Below are positions 16,623 through 25,178 of a DNA stretch of 27,076 nt, piece by piece (position 1 is the first letter of the stretch; every line of letters starts with the position of its first letter). Origin of the DNA: Saprospiraceae bacterium UBA3362 (GTDB lineage: Bacteria > Bacteroidota > Bacteroidia > Chitinophagales > Saprospiraceae); contig DEQQ01000087.1 of the NCBI GenBank assembly GCA_002360455.1, positions 1-27,076 on the forward strand. Reading direction: 5' to 3'. The position numbers and the translations under genes are program-made. The notes beneath the pieces are model-generated. The model made no database searches and had not been told where the DNA came from. It saw only the letters and a program-made list of their open reading frames with translations.

Positions 16623-18080
16623 GTGTCCCTGGTCAAAATTCTAGCTAAAGAAACATTGCTCTATGGGTTGAGCTACTCTTTGATACGGGTTGTGCATTTC
16701 CTCATTCTCACTCCTTATTTGACCGGAGTCTTTGCACAGCACAAAGCTTACTTTCCCATTCAGACCGAAGTGTATTTTCTTATAGCATTGGCTGTCACCT
16801 TACTTGGCTTTAGATCAGAAACTTTGTATTTTCGATTTGTCGGAGACGAAAAAAATTCATCCGGGCTTCTCCCTACTCTTTATCAAGGAATCGTTTTTTT
16901 ACTCATTGCATTTTGCCTGATCTCCTTTTTATTAATTAATCCAATCAATCAAATTCTCCGATATCCGCCAATGGAAGAGAGTTTGATTCTCGCAGTATTC
17001 ATTATTGCATTGGACGTGATGGCAGCTCTTCCGTTCGCCCAATTGAGACAAGAACAAAAAGTAAAACAATACGCTATTATTAAAGTGCTCTCTGTACTTA
17101 TAACCATTGTTTGTACAATAGTTTTTATTGAACTGGATCTCCATTTTCCTCTTCATTTTTATAGTGATGGAGCCAAAAAAGTATTTCTTGTTTTAGCTGC
17201 AAATCTAATCGGAAGTCTTTTCTCCTTTTTTTGCTTGTTTAGAAAAATGAATTTTCAATTCAAATACGCAAATTCAAGCTTAAGAAATAGTTTAATACGA
17301 TATGCTTGGCCTTTAGTCTTAGTAAGCCTTTGTTATTTATTCAATCAGTTAGGTTCAATAAGTTTAGTAAAATATTTTTATCCTGCTGAGGCAATGCAAA
17401 ATCTAGAAATGTCTTCCGACTTTTCTGCGGTTCTTAGACTGTCTGTTATAATGAACATTTTTGTCACTGCATTCAATTATGCTGCAGAGCCCTTCTTTTT
17501 TAAAAATGCATCCAGAGATGATCACAAACAATTGTATGGTAAGGTAAGCCTTTACTTTGTATTGGTTTGCAGTGTGCTGCTTCTTGGTGTTTGTCTATTT
17601 CAAGAAATTCCTGCCCTATTGTTAAATAAAGAATTTAGAGGAAATCTTAATTTACTTTCTGTGTTATTATTGAGTAATATTTTTGTTGGCATTTCTACCA
17701 ATTTTTCTACCTGGTATAAGCTATCAGACAGAACAATGCAAGCTGCTTATATTAGCATTGCCTCCGTTATCTTTACTCTTCTGTGCAGCTTGATTTGGAT
17801 CCCGAAATACGGTGTACAGGCTACAGCTTACATCATGCTGGCAGGAAATGGTTTGATCACTGTGATTTCTTACTTACAAGGTCAAAAAAATTATGCCATA
17901 GATTATCCTTTAGTTCGGATGGGATTTTACCTGATATTTCCACTTTTCTTGCTCTATCTTCAAAATTTACTTCAACGCAGTTTTCAACTCAACTCCATGA
18001 GTCTATATTCTCTTAAAACAGTTCTGTTTTTGCTTTACTTATCAATCATTTACTTCATCGAAAAACCCCACAAAAAATGA
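16623..18080 (+). CDS. Oligosaccharide/polysaccharide flippase (Wzx/MATE-like)
   Basis: The 485-residue protein is strongly hydrophobic, with about 12-14 membrane helices and short basic loops. It has the organisation of the polysaccharide biosynthesis (PST/Wzx) branch of the MOP superfamily, including the early GLSYSLIRVVHFLILTPYLT segment typical of Bacteroidota members. Such proteins flip lipid-linked glycans across the inner membrane. The start is a GTG; no ATG lies in frame nearby, and the TAnnTTTG element 14 bases upstream makes the GTG plausible. There are no glycosyltransferases next to it, so the substrate is unknown. The stop overlaps the start of the aspartic protease gene in ATGA, suggesting translational coupling. 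Confidence 0.85.
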   Translation: MSLVKILAKETLLYGLSYSLIRVVHFLILTPYLTGVFAQHKAYFPIQTEVYFLIALAVTLLGFRSETLYFRFVGDEKNSSGLLPTLYQGIVFLLIAFCLISFLLINPINQILRYPPMEESLILAVFIIALDVMAALPFAQLRQEQKVKQYAIIKVLSVLITIVCTIVFIELDLHFPLHFYSDGAKKVFLVLAANLIGSLFSFFCLFRKMNFQFKYANSSLRNSLIRYAWPLVLVSLCYLFNQLGSISLVKYFYPAEAMQNLEMSSDFSAVLRLSVIMNIFVTAFNYAAEPFFFKNASRDDHKQLYGKVSLYFVLVCSVLLLGVCLFQEIPALLLNKEFRGNLNLLSVLLLSNIFVGISTNFSTWYKLSDRTMQAAYISIASVIFTLLCSLIWIPKYGVQATAYIMLAGNGLITVISYLQGQKNYAIDYPLVRMGFYLIFPLFLLYLQNLLQRSFQLNSMSLYSLKTVLFLLYLSIIYFIEKPHKK

Positions 18081-19270
18081 AGCGATTGTATCTGTTGATG
18101 TTTTTATTTTTTTCATTTTCTCAAATTTTATATTCAGCAGTTTACAAAATTCCGTTTCGCTACGAACAAAACTACATTATCATTCCATGCAATCTCAATG
18201 GAAACACCAAAATCAATCTTATATTTGATACCGGAGCAGATCATCATATATTCTTTGAACCTCTTCTGTTTGCTGTTTACAAATCGCCGTTTGTTAAAGA
18301 AATAAGTGTCTTTGGGTCTGATCTTTCTGTCGAAATTCCCGCATATCTTACAAGGCCTTTTGACATTCAAATCAATGGATACAAAACAAGTTCGCAACAA
18401 CTTATTGTTTTGAAAGATCACGAAGAACGAATGAGCTCAATGATAGGCTTGCAGATTCATGGCATTCTTTCTGCCCAAATTTTTCAAGATTACCTTATTG
18501 AAATTGATTATAAAAAAAGAGTAATCAATCTGTATGACCATTCAAAAAATAAAATTCCTTGGAAGCATTTTCAATCCCAAAATATTGAAATCTACAAAAG
18601 CAAACCTTACTTACATCAAACCATTATAACTCAGGATGGTGAAAATCACCATCTCAACTTATTAATGGATACCGGTGCAGGAATTGGTCTAATACTGTTT
18701 GCTGATTCAATAAAAAATGTGCGCATTCCGGCTCAAGTTATTCCCTCATCCTTTGGCTTTGGTCTTGGTGGCATACTCAGAGGTGTACTGGGAAAGATTC
18801 AAAGCTATTATTTGGATTCCAATATTCAATTCAATAATGTATTGACCCATTTTCAAGAGTCGGTAGCAATCAATCAACATCAAAACAGAGACGGCATTGT
18901 AGGAAATCCAATTTTGGAACAATTCAAATGGATATTGGATTATAAAAACAAGAAACTATACTATCAAAAATACAAGTCAAACACCACTCCGCTTCAAGTG
19001 GACAGAAGCGGAATGTTGCTGATTTGTTCAGGTCAAGATTTTAAAAAAGTATTTGTCAACTTGGTGTTAAATTCTAGTCCGGCAATGGAGGCAGATATCC
19101 GGCCCAATGATGAACTTCTAGCTATCAACGGCTGGGATTTATCTTGGTTTAATTCATTTTCATCTATTGTTTCTAAATTTGCACAAGACGAAGGTACCGA
19201 AATGAAATTAAAATTACGGAGAGATAAAAAAATCATCCGTAAAAAAATACGCCTGGAAAATTTAATTTAA
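18077..19270 (+). CDS. Secreted/periplasmic double aspartic protease domain protein with PDZ
   Basis: The 397-residue product has a signal peptide (residues 1-20, ending ILYS), then two retropepsin-like lobes, each with a catalytic motif: IFDTGA (D51) and LMDTGA (D198). After the second lobe comes a PDZ domain (about 305-397, with ADIRPNDELLAINGWDL). The two Asp-Thr-Gly motifs could pair within one chain to make a pepsin-like active site, or belong to two retropepsin domains that dimerise. The 147-residue spacing fits either. Similar aspartyl-protease/PDZ proteins occur widely in Bacteroidota with unknown substrates. It starts within the flippase stop codon (ATGA), so the two are co-expressed. 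Whether it cuts envelope proteins or senses misfolding is only inference. Confidence 0.85.
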   Translation: MKRLYLLMFLFFSFSQILYSAVYKIPFRYEQNYIIIPCNLNGNTKINLIFDTGADHHIFFEPLLFAVYKSPFVKEISVFGSDLSVEIPAYLTRPFDIQINGYKTSSQQLIVLKDHEERMSSMIGLQIHGILSAQIFQDYLIEIDYKKRVINLYDHSKNKIPWKHFQSQNIEIYKSKPYLHQTIITQDGENHHLNLLMDTGAGIGLILFADSIKNVRIPAQVIPSSFGFGLGGILRGVLGKIQSYYLDSNIQFNNVLTHFQESVAINQHQNRDGIVGNPILEQFKWILDYKNKKLYYQKYKSNTTPLQVDRSGMLLICSGQDFKKVFVNLVLNSSPAMEADIRPNDELLAINGWDLSWFNSFSSIVSKFAQDEGTEMKLKLRRDKKIIRKKIRLENLI

Positions 19271-19455
19271 TTTTTTTAATAATAAGCATCAGTTAGTCCG
19301 CAGTTTTAGTTTGCGTTTTTCTCAGAATTTTCCTTTTTCTGTTCTAATTTTCCAATAATATTCACCTCCGGTTAATGAGATTGAGTTTATATACTTATCC
19401 GGTTTTTGTCTCAGATTTAAACTCGTAAAATGACCCAATTTTAGTTCATTTTTAA

Positions 19456-19488
19456 TTTGCAATTTAACGCGTCATTCTATTATCTTTG
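19456..19488 (+). promoter_or_regulatory. Promoter of tRNA-Leu
   Basis: A -33 TTTG at 19456-19459 and a -7 TATCTTTG at 19481-19488 are separated by 21 bases, within the range for the Bacteroidota primary sigma factor. The tRNA begins 14 bases after the -7 element, which fits a short leader. Confidence 0.6.
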
Positions 19489-19502
19489 CCCATCATTCTC
19501 TA

Positions 19503-19584
19503 GCCCGGGTGGTGGAATTGGTAGACACGTACGTTTGAGGTGCGTAAGCCGAAAGGTGTGCAGGTTCGAGTCCTGTCCCGGGCA
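19503..19584 (+). tRNA. tRNA-Leu (anticodon GAG)
   Basis: The sequence folds into a class II tRNA. The acceptor stem GCCCGGG (19503-19509) pairs with CCCGGGC (19577-19583), followed by discriminator A at 19584. The D-loop contains GGAATTGGTAGAC, the anticodon stem TACGT/GCGTA encloses loop TTGAGGT with anticodon GAG at 19537-19539, a variable arm follows, and the T-arm has GTTCGAGTCC. It reads CUC/CUU leucine codons. The 3' CCA is not encoded; the next bases are CTTTTC. Confidence 0.95.
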
Positions 19585-19650
19585 CTTTTCTCCCTCACTT
19601 TATTTTTATCAAAATAAAACAAAATCCGCTCTGTCAGGAGCCTATCCTAT

Positions 19651-19666
19651 AAGATCAATTGATCTT
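19651..19666. repeat. Perfect 16-bp palindrome
   Basis: AAGATCAATTGATCTT is a perfect palindrome between the tRNA and the uvrC stop. It could be a weak hairpin or an operator. No T-run follows on either strand, so it does not look like an intrinsic terminator. Confidence 0.4.
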
Positions 19667-19750
19667 CCTTTGAAACAAAGAAGCATAAGCTAATATTGAT
19701 GAATGCGATAAAATTAAATGATGATTTGCTTTTAAATTACAGGCCTCAAT

Positions 19751-21583
19751 TTATTCTTCTTCTTCTGATGGTTCACTGATGCTATGCTGAGCAAAATAAT
19801 TCCGAATCAGTTGTGTTCTTTTGGCTCCTATAAGCTCAATTAATTCTTGATCTGTTGCGACACTAATTTTTTGAATCGATCCAAAATGACTTAACAACGT
19901 TTTGGAACTTCCCTCCCCTATTCCTTCTATGTTGAGTAAAGCTGTCTTTATGAAATGCTTAGACCTCAGTTGTCTATGGAAACTCAATCCAAATCGATGC
20001 GCTTCATTTCTTAATTGTTGAATCAACTTAAGCGATTCAGATTTTTTATTAATATGCAACGGAACAGGATCATTCGGATAATATATTTCTTCCAATCTCT
20101 TCGCTATCCCGATCACCGCAATTTGATTCTGCAAGCCTAAAATTTCTATGGACTCCATGGCGGAAGACAGCTGACCTTTTCCTCCATCAATTATTATAAG
20201 TTGTGGCAATTCCTGAGATTCATCCAACAATCTTTTATATCTTCTGTACACTACTTCACGCATAGAAGCAAAATCATCCGGACCTACAACAGTCTTTATT
20301 TTAAAATGTCTATAATCCTTCTTGCTTGGCCTTGCATTTTTAAACACTACACAGGCAGCAACCGGATTGGTTCCCTGAATATTAGAATTATCAAAACACT
20401 CTATATGAATAGGAGTTTTGTCCATGTGCAATTCTGCCTGCAGATTTTTCAGAATGCGCTCTGCCGGAGTTTGTTTGGAAGTTTGATTGATTTTCTCTTT
20501 TCTTTTTTGCAATAAAAAATAGGCTAAATTTTTCTCAGACAATTCCAACAAACTTTTCTTATCGCCTCTCTGGGGAATAGTAATGGCAATGTTTTTGTCT
20601 TCCAATTCAATAGGCAGATGAGAAATAATTTCGGGCGCTTCGCTCTCATACTTACTTCTGATCTGAGGAATCATATAAGACAGAATTTTGGTAAGATCCT
20701 CATCAGCATTTTTGTTGGCCTCCATTGTGATGGTATGAATCACAGCACCATCAATCACTTTCATAAAATGAATATAAGCCTGCAGATCATCTTGGGATAT
20801 AGAGAACACATCCACATCTTGTATGGAATTGCTTACCACTGTAGATTTGGAATGATAATCCTCCAATGCGCCCAACTTAATTTTCCATTCTTGAGCTTGT
20901 TCAAATTGTAACTGCTCAGCATAAAAATTCATTTTTCGGTTGATATGATCCTTTACAACTTTGAATTGGCCTTTCAGTATATGCTTTATCTGAGTAATTT
21001 TTTCTGCATACTCTTCTGCTGATTCTTTAAGCTCACAAGGCCCATGACAATTTTTAATATGATATTCCAAACAAACTTTATACTTTGCCCGATTCAATGA
21101 AGCAGGAGAAAGGTTGAGAGCGCAGGTTCTTAATGGAAATAATTGTTTTATCATGTCCACCAAAATTTCAGCTCTGTATTTGCTGGTGTAGGGTCCAAAA
21201 TATACAGATCCGTCTTTAATCAATTTCCGAGTAAAAAACACTCTCGGAAAGTCCTCTTTCTTAATGCAAATGTAGGCATAGGTTTTGCCATCCTTGAGCA
21301 TCACATTATATCGGGGCTGATGCGTTTTTATCAATGTATTCTCAAGCAAAAGTGCATCATGCTCATTTTCAACAATAGTAAATTCTATCCTGTCAGCTTG
21401 TTTTACCAAAGCCTTGGTCTTTGCTGCTAGATGTTGTTTGCTTCCAAAATAACTGTTGAGTCGATTCTTTAAATTTTTTGCTTTCCCAACATATAGAATT
21501 TCCGACTGTGAACTCATAAAACGATATACTCCGGGCAGTGTCGGAATCTGAATTGAAAATAACTTGAACTGCTCCGCTGTCAT
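19751..21583 (-). CDS. uvrC: UvrABC excinuclease subunit C
   Basis: The 610-residue product is a full-length UvrC, which makes both incisions beside DNA lesions during nucleotide excision repair. The N-terminal GIY-YIG nuclease (about 14-95) contains GVYRF and LYVGKAKNLKNRL. A Cys-containing segment (CLEYHIKNCHGPC, about 170-185), a UVR domain (about 212-245) that contacts UvrB, an RNase H-like nuclease domain (IECFDNSNIQG and LIIIDGGKGQL with acidic residues) and a C-terminal helix-hairpin-helix pair (about 545-600) follow in the expected order. The ATG at 21583 (MTAEQFKL) gives the family's normal length. It begins 25 bases after the stop of the four-helix membrane protein and is probably the last gene of that operon. 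Confidence 0.97.
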   Translation of the reverse strand: MTAEQFKLFSIQIPTLPGVYRFMSSQSEILYVGKAKNLKNRLNSYFGSKQHLAAKTKALVKQADRIEFTIVENEHDALLLENTLIKTHQPRYNVMLKDGKTYAYICIKKEDFPRVFFTRKLIKDGSVYFGPYTSKYRAEILVDMIKQLFPLRTCALNLSPASLNRAKYKVCLEYHIKNCHGPCELKESAEEYAEKITQIKHILKGQFKVVKDHINRKMNFYAEQLQFEQAQEWKIKLGALEDYHSKSTVVSNSIQDVDVFSISQDDLQAYIHFMKVIDGAVIHTITMEANKNADEDLTKILSYMIPQIRSKYESEAPEIISHLPIELEDKNIAITIPQRGDKKSLLELSEKNLAYFLLQKRKEKINQTSKQTPAERILKNLQAELHMDKTPIHIECFDNSNIQGTNPVAACVVFKNARPSKKDYRHFKIKTVVGPDDFASMREVVYRRYKRLLDESQELPQLIIIDGGKGQLSSAMESIEILGLQNQIAVIGIAKRLEEIYYPNDPVPLHINKKSESLKLIQQLRNEAHRFGLSFHRQLRSKHFIKTALLNIEGIGEGSSKTLLSHFGSIQKISVATDQELIELIGAKRTQLIRNYFAQHSISEPSEEEE

Positions 21584-21608
21584 ATCTCAAAGCAATAATT
21601 TTGATCTC

Positions 21609-21983
21609 CTATTTTTTCTTACTTAGTTTCATCAGAAAATAAGTTTCATAAATGGTAAATCCCAAATAAATTAACAATGAAGGTACAATCAAAGATTCTG
21701 AAGGTACATTCATCTTTCTCACCATGTAAACCACAATGAACAAATAAAAAACCATCTTAACAAAAACAGAGATCATGAACAATCTAGAAAACTGATACAT
21801 ATCTTTTGAATCTCTGGATCTGTCCATAAGATAAAACACCAGCAAAGAAAATAATATAAAAAAGCTTGTCATGACCAGTCCCCCAAAATAAACCATGGTT
21901 TGATCTCTCAATAACCAATACAACAATCCTATGATCACAACACTTAAAGCCGATAAGCCAAGAACAAAATGCTTATAATTCAT
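21609..21983 (-). CDS. Four-helix membrane protein next to atpZ
   Basis: The ATG at 21983 (MNYKHFVLG) gives 124 residues with four predicted helices: about 5-24, 32-52, 66-87 and 97-118. The tail is basic (KLSKKK). The upstream open frame is ignored because it is not hydrophobic in the expected way and overlaps more of the preceding gene. Its start overlaps the end of the AtpZ-type gene by 11 bases, which implies coupled translation. Small hypothetical membrane proteins at this position, between atpZ and atpB, are common in Bacteroidota ATP synthase operons, so it may help assemble the Fo sector. I do not recognise a named family with certainty (AtpI-like is possible). Confidence 0.75.
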   Translation of the reverse strand: MNYKHFVLGLSALSVVIIGLLYWLLRDQTMVYFGGLVMTSFFILFSLLVFYLMDRSRDSKDMYQFSRLFMISVFVKMVFYLFIVVYMVRKMNVPSESLIVPSLLIYLGFTIYETYFLMKLSKKK

Positions 21984-22194
21984 TCTTATTTTTTTGAAGA
22001 TCGTAATACAGCCAAACAAACCAAATACAAAAGCAAAAAAGTCCGATCAATACTGTCCAAATGGGTGTTTTTGTCATGAGATAAGCATCCAACCTTGACC
22101 CTCCGTAAAGCCCAAGTCCAAGAAATACAAACAGCTGCATTGCCAAGCCACTGTATTTTAAAAAAGCAGTATGTTTTGGTTTTTTCGATTGCAT
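21973..22194 (-). CDS. AtpZ/AtpI-family protein
   Basis: The 73-residue product has two membrane helices (about 14-33 and 43-64), with GLAMQLFVFLGLGLYGG before the first turn and LDAYLMTKTPIWTVLIG between them, as in the AtpZ/AtpI family. These proteins assist assembly of the ATP synthase c-ring or magnesium/calcium uptake at the Fo part. It sits 27 bases downstream of the bactofilin gene and overlaps the next gene by 11 bases. The expected ATP synthase subunits do not follow; uvrC does. Confidence 0.85.
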   Translation of the reverse strand: MQSKKPKHTAFLKYSGLAMQLFVFLGLGLYGGSRLDAYLMTKTPIWTVLIGLFCFCIWFVWLYYDLQKNKNEL

Positions 22195-22221
22195 AAATTA
22201 AACAGTCAGTAGCCGGAATCC

Positions 22222-22596
22222 TTAGGCTTGACTCATTTTACTTACTACATTAAATTTTGCACCCGGAGCCACAGACAATTTGTCTGTGTTGATCTCTCCT
22301 TCAACAGTAGCTGTTTCCTTGATATGGAGTAAATCTTCAATGAAAATAGATCCCTTGAACTGCCCTTCAATCACAGCATTTTGAGCCTTGATTTCTCCTT
22401 CTATTTGGCCCTTAGGTCCAATAATTACCTTTCCTTTGCAATTCAAAATGCCTTTGAGATAGCCATCAATTCTGATGTCATTATCCGCAGAGAGTGTACC
22501 TTCCACAGAGGTACCTGCCACCAAACTATTAAGCGCAGACTGCGTCGGAGTGCCTCCAATAGGCTTATTTGCCTCGTTGCTTTTGTTTCCAAACAT
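22222..22596 (-). CDS. Bactofilin (polymer-forming cytoskeletal protein)
   Basis: The 124-residue product is a bactofilin, a small protein that polymerises without nucleotide into cytoskeletal filaments. A short disordered N-terminal tail (about 1-28) precedes the right-handed beta-helix core (about 29-115), which shows the repeating strand pattern G.L....DIRIDG.L.G.L, GKVIIGPKGQIEGEI and NAVIEGQFKGSI. The start ATG follows an AT-rich leader. It is the first gene of the run with the AtpZ-type protein, the four-helix protein and uvrC. Bactofilin genes are often found next to atpZ/atpI in Bacteroidota, so this placement is normal for the family, while the role there is unclear. Confidence 0.92.
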   Translation of the reverse strand: MFGNKSNEANKPIGGTPTQSALNSLVAGTSVEGTLSADNDIRIDGYLKGILNCKGKVIIGPKGQIEGEIKAQNAVIEGQFKGSIFIEDLLHIKETATVEGEINTDKLSVAPGAKFNVVSKMSQA

Positions 22597-23067
22597 AGTT
22601 TCTGATTTTGAGAAGATGCCAAATTAAGACTTTTTTGCAATATACTATTCCCCAAACAGCAAAATATTCCAAAACAATCCAAGATTTGAGCGAATTTACA
22701 AGGCTTTCTTACAAATATGAGCCTCCCCTTCTATTAAACCCTTGCGTTATTTCTTTTAACAATGCTGATTTTTCCTACTTCCGGACACAATTTTTTTGTT
22801 AGCTCACCCAACCATTCTGCCCCTAAATACTGTCTTATTCTATGGAAATGTTGAGCTCTTTTGACGGCAATCCATCAATGAGCTTTGGATACAAATTGGT
22901 CCAAACAAATGGGCTCCAAATCCAATTCTTTAGATTGCAGAAAATGATTCTCTCCTATGGGTTTATATATCTTGATGATTTAAAATTGAAAGCCATCATG
23001 CGCAATACTATTTCCATTTGGAATAATCTTATACAACTTATAATTTTAAATAAAAAAAACTATTCTT
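22597..23067. other. Divergent intergenic region without a supported gene
   Basis: This stretch of about 470 bases should hold the promoters of the bactofilin operon (minus) and the lipoprotein gene (plus). I see no convincing TAnnTTTG pair. One plus-strand open frame from 22842 extends into the lipoprotein gene in another frame and was not accepted as a gene. Confidence 0.5.
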
Positions 23068-23394
23068 ATGAAGTATGCATTGCTTTTCCCTCTTCTTTTC
23101 CTCATCTCTTGTCATTGCAAAACAGAAGATGAACTTATAAACATCACCCTACCTGACTGCATTCAATCCATTATCATTGATCCAAAGGCTTCAGTAGGAC
23201 TTAAGACCGTTCAAGCTCAAAAGGTAAACGGCAATGTCCATTACTGGCTCAATACGGATTTAACTCATGTAGATGGAGCTGAATATATTATCAATAATCA
23301 ATGCGACACTGTATGTTATTTTTGTGGCGAATGTCAAATTCCGGATTGTTCAAAAAAATATACTTCGAATTGGGTTTTGATTTGGAAAAACTAA
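23068..23394 (+). CDS. Small Cys-rich lipoprotein of unknown function
   Basis: The 108-residue product has a lipoprotein signal (MKYALLFPLLFLISC, lipid-attachment C15). The mature part opens with an LPDCIQSIIID segment and ends in a cysteine cluster (CDTVCYFCGECQIPDC, about 78-93), followed by NWVLIWKN. The pattern of an N-terminal CIQ..I and a Cys-rich end faintly recalls small lipoproteins such as DUF6970, but the signature is not the same, so no family is assigned. Six cysteines close together could form disulfides or bind a metal in the periplasm. It is flanked by intergenic regions on both sides and is probably a single-gene unit. Confidence 0.75.
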   Translation: MKYALLFPLLFLISCHCKTEDELINITLPDCIQSIIIDPKASVGLKTVQAQKVNGNVHYWLNTDLTHVDGAEYIINNQCDTVCYFCGECQIPDCSKKYTSNWVLIWKN

Positions 23395-23493
23395 ACTCAA
23401 AAAAATATTCGAATTACTTAACTAAATCAAGGTCACTTTCATAACGGGCAAATATCTTCTTCTAAATTTCATTTTTTGTTCAAACATTCTGAC

Positions 23494-23501
23494 TATATTT
23501 G
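23494..23501 (+). promoter_or_regulatory. Candidate -7 element for the VOC-family gene
   Basis: TATATTTG matches TAnnTTTG exactly, 41 bases before the ATG. A TTTG at 23475-23478 lies 15 bases upstream, shorter than the usual spacing. Confidence 0.4.
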
Positions 23502-23542
23502 AGCAAAATACATTTTATTTAAACAAATAAAAAATTAAAATT

Positions 23543-23935
23543 ATGTCCGGACAAGTTAAAAATCCATTTACCTGGGTTGAGATTTATGTAGAAGATATGA
23601 ATCGAGCTCAGAAATTTTATGAGTCTGTTTTTACGATTCAAATGATTCCTATGGATATGCCTGCAGATCTTGGAGACTTACAAATGGTCAGTTTCCCTTG
23701 GACTCAAGAAGGAAATAACATCAGTGGTGCATTGTGCAAAACAAGCATGATGAAACCTGGAGCCGGTGGCACTTTAGCCTATTTTACCTGTGATGATTGT
23801 TCTATCGAAGCTTCAAGAGTAGAAGCAGCGGGAGGACAGGTTTTGCAAGCCAAGTTCCCTATCGGCCAATTTGGTTTTGCAGCCATTGTCATGGATACCG
23901 AAGGGAATGTCATAGGACTTCACTCCATGAGCTAA
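23543..23935 (+). CDS. VOC-superfamily (glyoxalase-like) protein
   Basis: The 130-residue product carries one vicinal-oxygen-chelate fold: two beta-alpha-beta-beta-beta modules, opening with NPFTWVEIYVEDMNRAQKFYE and closing with GFAAIVMDTEGNVIGLHSM. This is the small VOC family close to bacterial PhnB/glyoxalase-like proteins and the 27-kDa antigen-like group. Typical metal ligands are not all present: the first-strand position has E13 where His is often found, and H127 near the end is conserved-like. Enzymatic activity is therefore uncertain and the substrate unknown. It is a single gene with its own likely promoter. Confidence 0.88.
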   Translation: MSGQVKNPFTWVEIYVEDMNRAQKFYESVFTIQMIPMDMPADLGDLQMVSFPWTQEGNNISGALCKTSMMKPGAGGTLAYFTCDDCSIEASRVEAAGGQVLQAKFPIGQFGFAAIVMDTEGNVIGLHSMS

Positions 23936-24339
23936 AATACACAGTTCAAAAATTTCTATAGTTAGATTTTCTTTCGATCAGGTAAGACAGCTCAATAGAT
24001 TTGTAATAGATTGCAATAGTATTGAGTAGTTTATTTTATATTTCAAGCTTTTCAGTTTGATAAGGACGATTTCTTAGCTCTGGCTTGGAGTTTAACGATA
24101 TCCTTGCTTGAACATTTTGTATAACCAGCGGAGTACAATGAAAATTAAAATAGAATTTATTAAATAAAAATAAGGATGAATTTTTTTAGGCCAAGCAAAT
24201 TTCTTGATGCCGGATCAAGATCATCCTTGATTGTAAGTATCAGAATAAAACCCAGCTAGTACAATAGATATAAAGCTATTGTTATTTTAAATGCATAAAG
24301 CAATTTCAAAAATAAATTTTCCAATCTCAATCTCTAGAA
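23936..24339. other. Intergenic region, nothing clear
   Basis: This stretch of about 400 bases holds no open frame I can support. The only structure noted is a 6-bp inverted repeat ATCAAG / CTTGAT at 24214-24219 and 24226-24231, too short to interpret. Confidence 0.5.
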
Positions 24340-24942
24340 ATGAATGATCCATCTTCAAAGATAATACAACCTGTCTTTTTTGAATCCGAAAAAGAATTCA
24401 GAAAATGGTTGGAAAAAAATCACCAAAAAGCATCAGAGATCTTCGTAGGTTTTTATAAGCTTCACACAGGAAAGCCTAGCCTTAGCTGGTCAGAGTCGGT
24501 AGATCAGGCTTTGTGTTTTGGATGGATTGATGGTGTTAGAAAAAGCATTGATGAAGACAGTTATCAAATAAGATTTACTCCACGAAAAAAAAGCAGCATT
24601 TGGAGCAAAATCAATATTGAAAAAGTAGAGCGGCTTATTCAACTTGGACAAATGACGGAGAAAGGTATTGAGGCTTATCAATACCGCACAGAAGAAAAAT
24701 CTAAAGTCTATTCCTTTGAGAAAAAGGATGTCACATTTTCGCAAGAGTACGAATCTGAATTTAAAGCTAATAAATCTGCCTATGCCTATTTTCAATCTTT
24801 GGCGGCAGCTTATAAAAAATCTTCCATCCATTGGGTAATGAGTGCTAAGCAAACAACAACTCAGCAAAAACGTCTTAAAGAACTAATAGCCTATAGCGAA
24901 GCCCAAACCAACCCATGGAAAAACAATAAATACAAGAAATAA
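24340..24942 (+). CDS. YdeI/OmdA-family protein
   Basis: The 200-residue cytoplasmic product matches the YdeI/OmpD-associated (OmdA) family. The N-terminal domain (about 12-100) has ESEKEFRKWLEKNH, EIFVGFYKLHTGKPSLSW, ALCFGWIDGVRKSID and FTPRKKSSIWSKINIEKVERL, all typical blocks. The C-terminal part (about 125-200) has the family's second region with HWVMSAKQTTTQQKRL. Some members have been tied to resistance to cationic peptides or bacteriocins, but the molecular activity is not known. It stands alone, and no stress-related genes are next to it. Confidence 0.88.
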   Translation: MNDPSSKIIQPVFFESEKEFRKWLEKNHQKASEIFVGFYKLHTGKPSLSWSESVDQALCFGWIDGVRKSIDEDSYQIRFTPRKKSSIWSKINIEKVERLIQLGQMTEKGIEAYQYRTEEKSKVYSFEKKDVTFSQEYESEFKANKSAYAYFQSLAAAYKKSSIHWVMSAKQTTTQQKRLKELIAYSEAQTNPWKNNKYKK

Positions 24943-25178
24943 CACCAAATTGAATTTCAAAAAAAAAGTCTAAATAATAGCTTGCGAAATTGGTCCGGAT
25001 ATGCGGACTTAAAGTGAGAATTGATAATTTTACAGCATACTGTCAAAAAAGTGTTGATTTCATTTTGATATAACTAAAATATAAACCCAAGGCTGATTCA
25101 GCTTTTTAGGAGCAAAGCAGACTTCACTTGAAAGCCATTAGCGATTAACTCGTCAATGAGAAAAAACCAAGCTACAAT

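Noticed and set aside
19651..19666. The 16-bp palindrome after the tRNA as a terminator.
   Set aside because: The loop would be four bases with a weak six-base stem, and no T-run follows on either strand.
22842..23132. A 96-codon plus-strand open frame before the Cys-rich lipoprotein.
   Set aside because: It runs 65 bases into the lipoprotein gene in another frame, has no recognisable domain, and the lipoprotein has a clear signal and lipobox.
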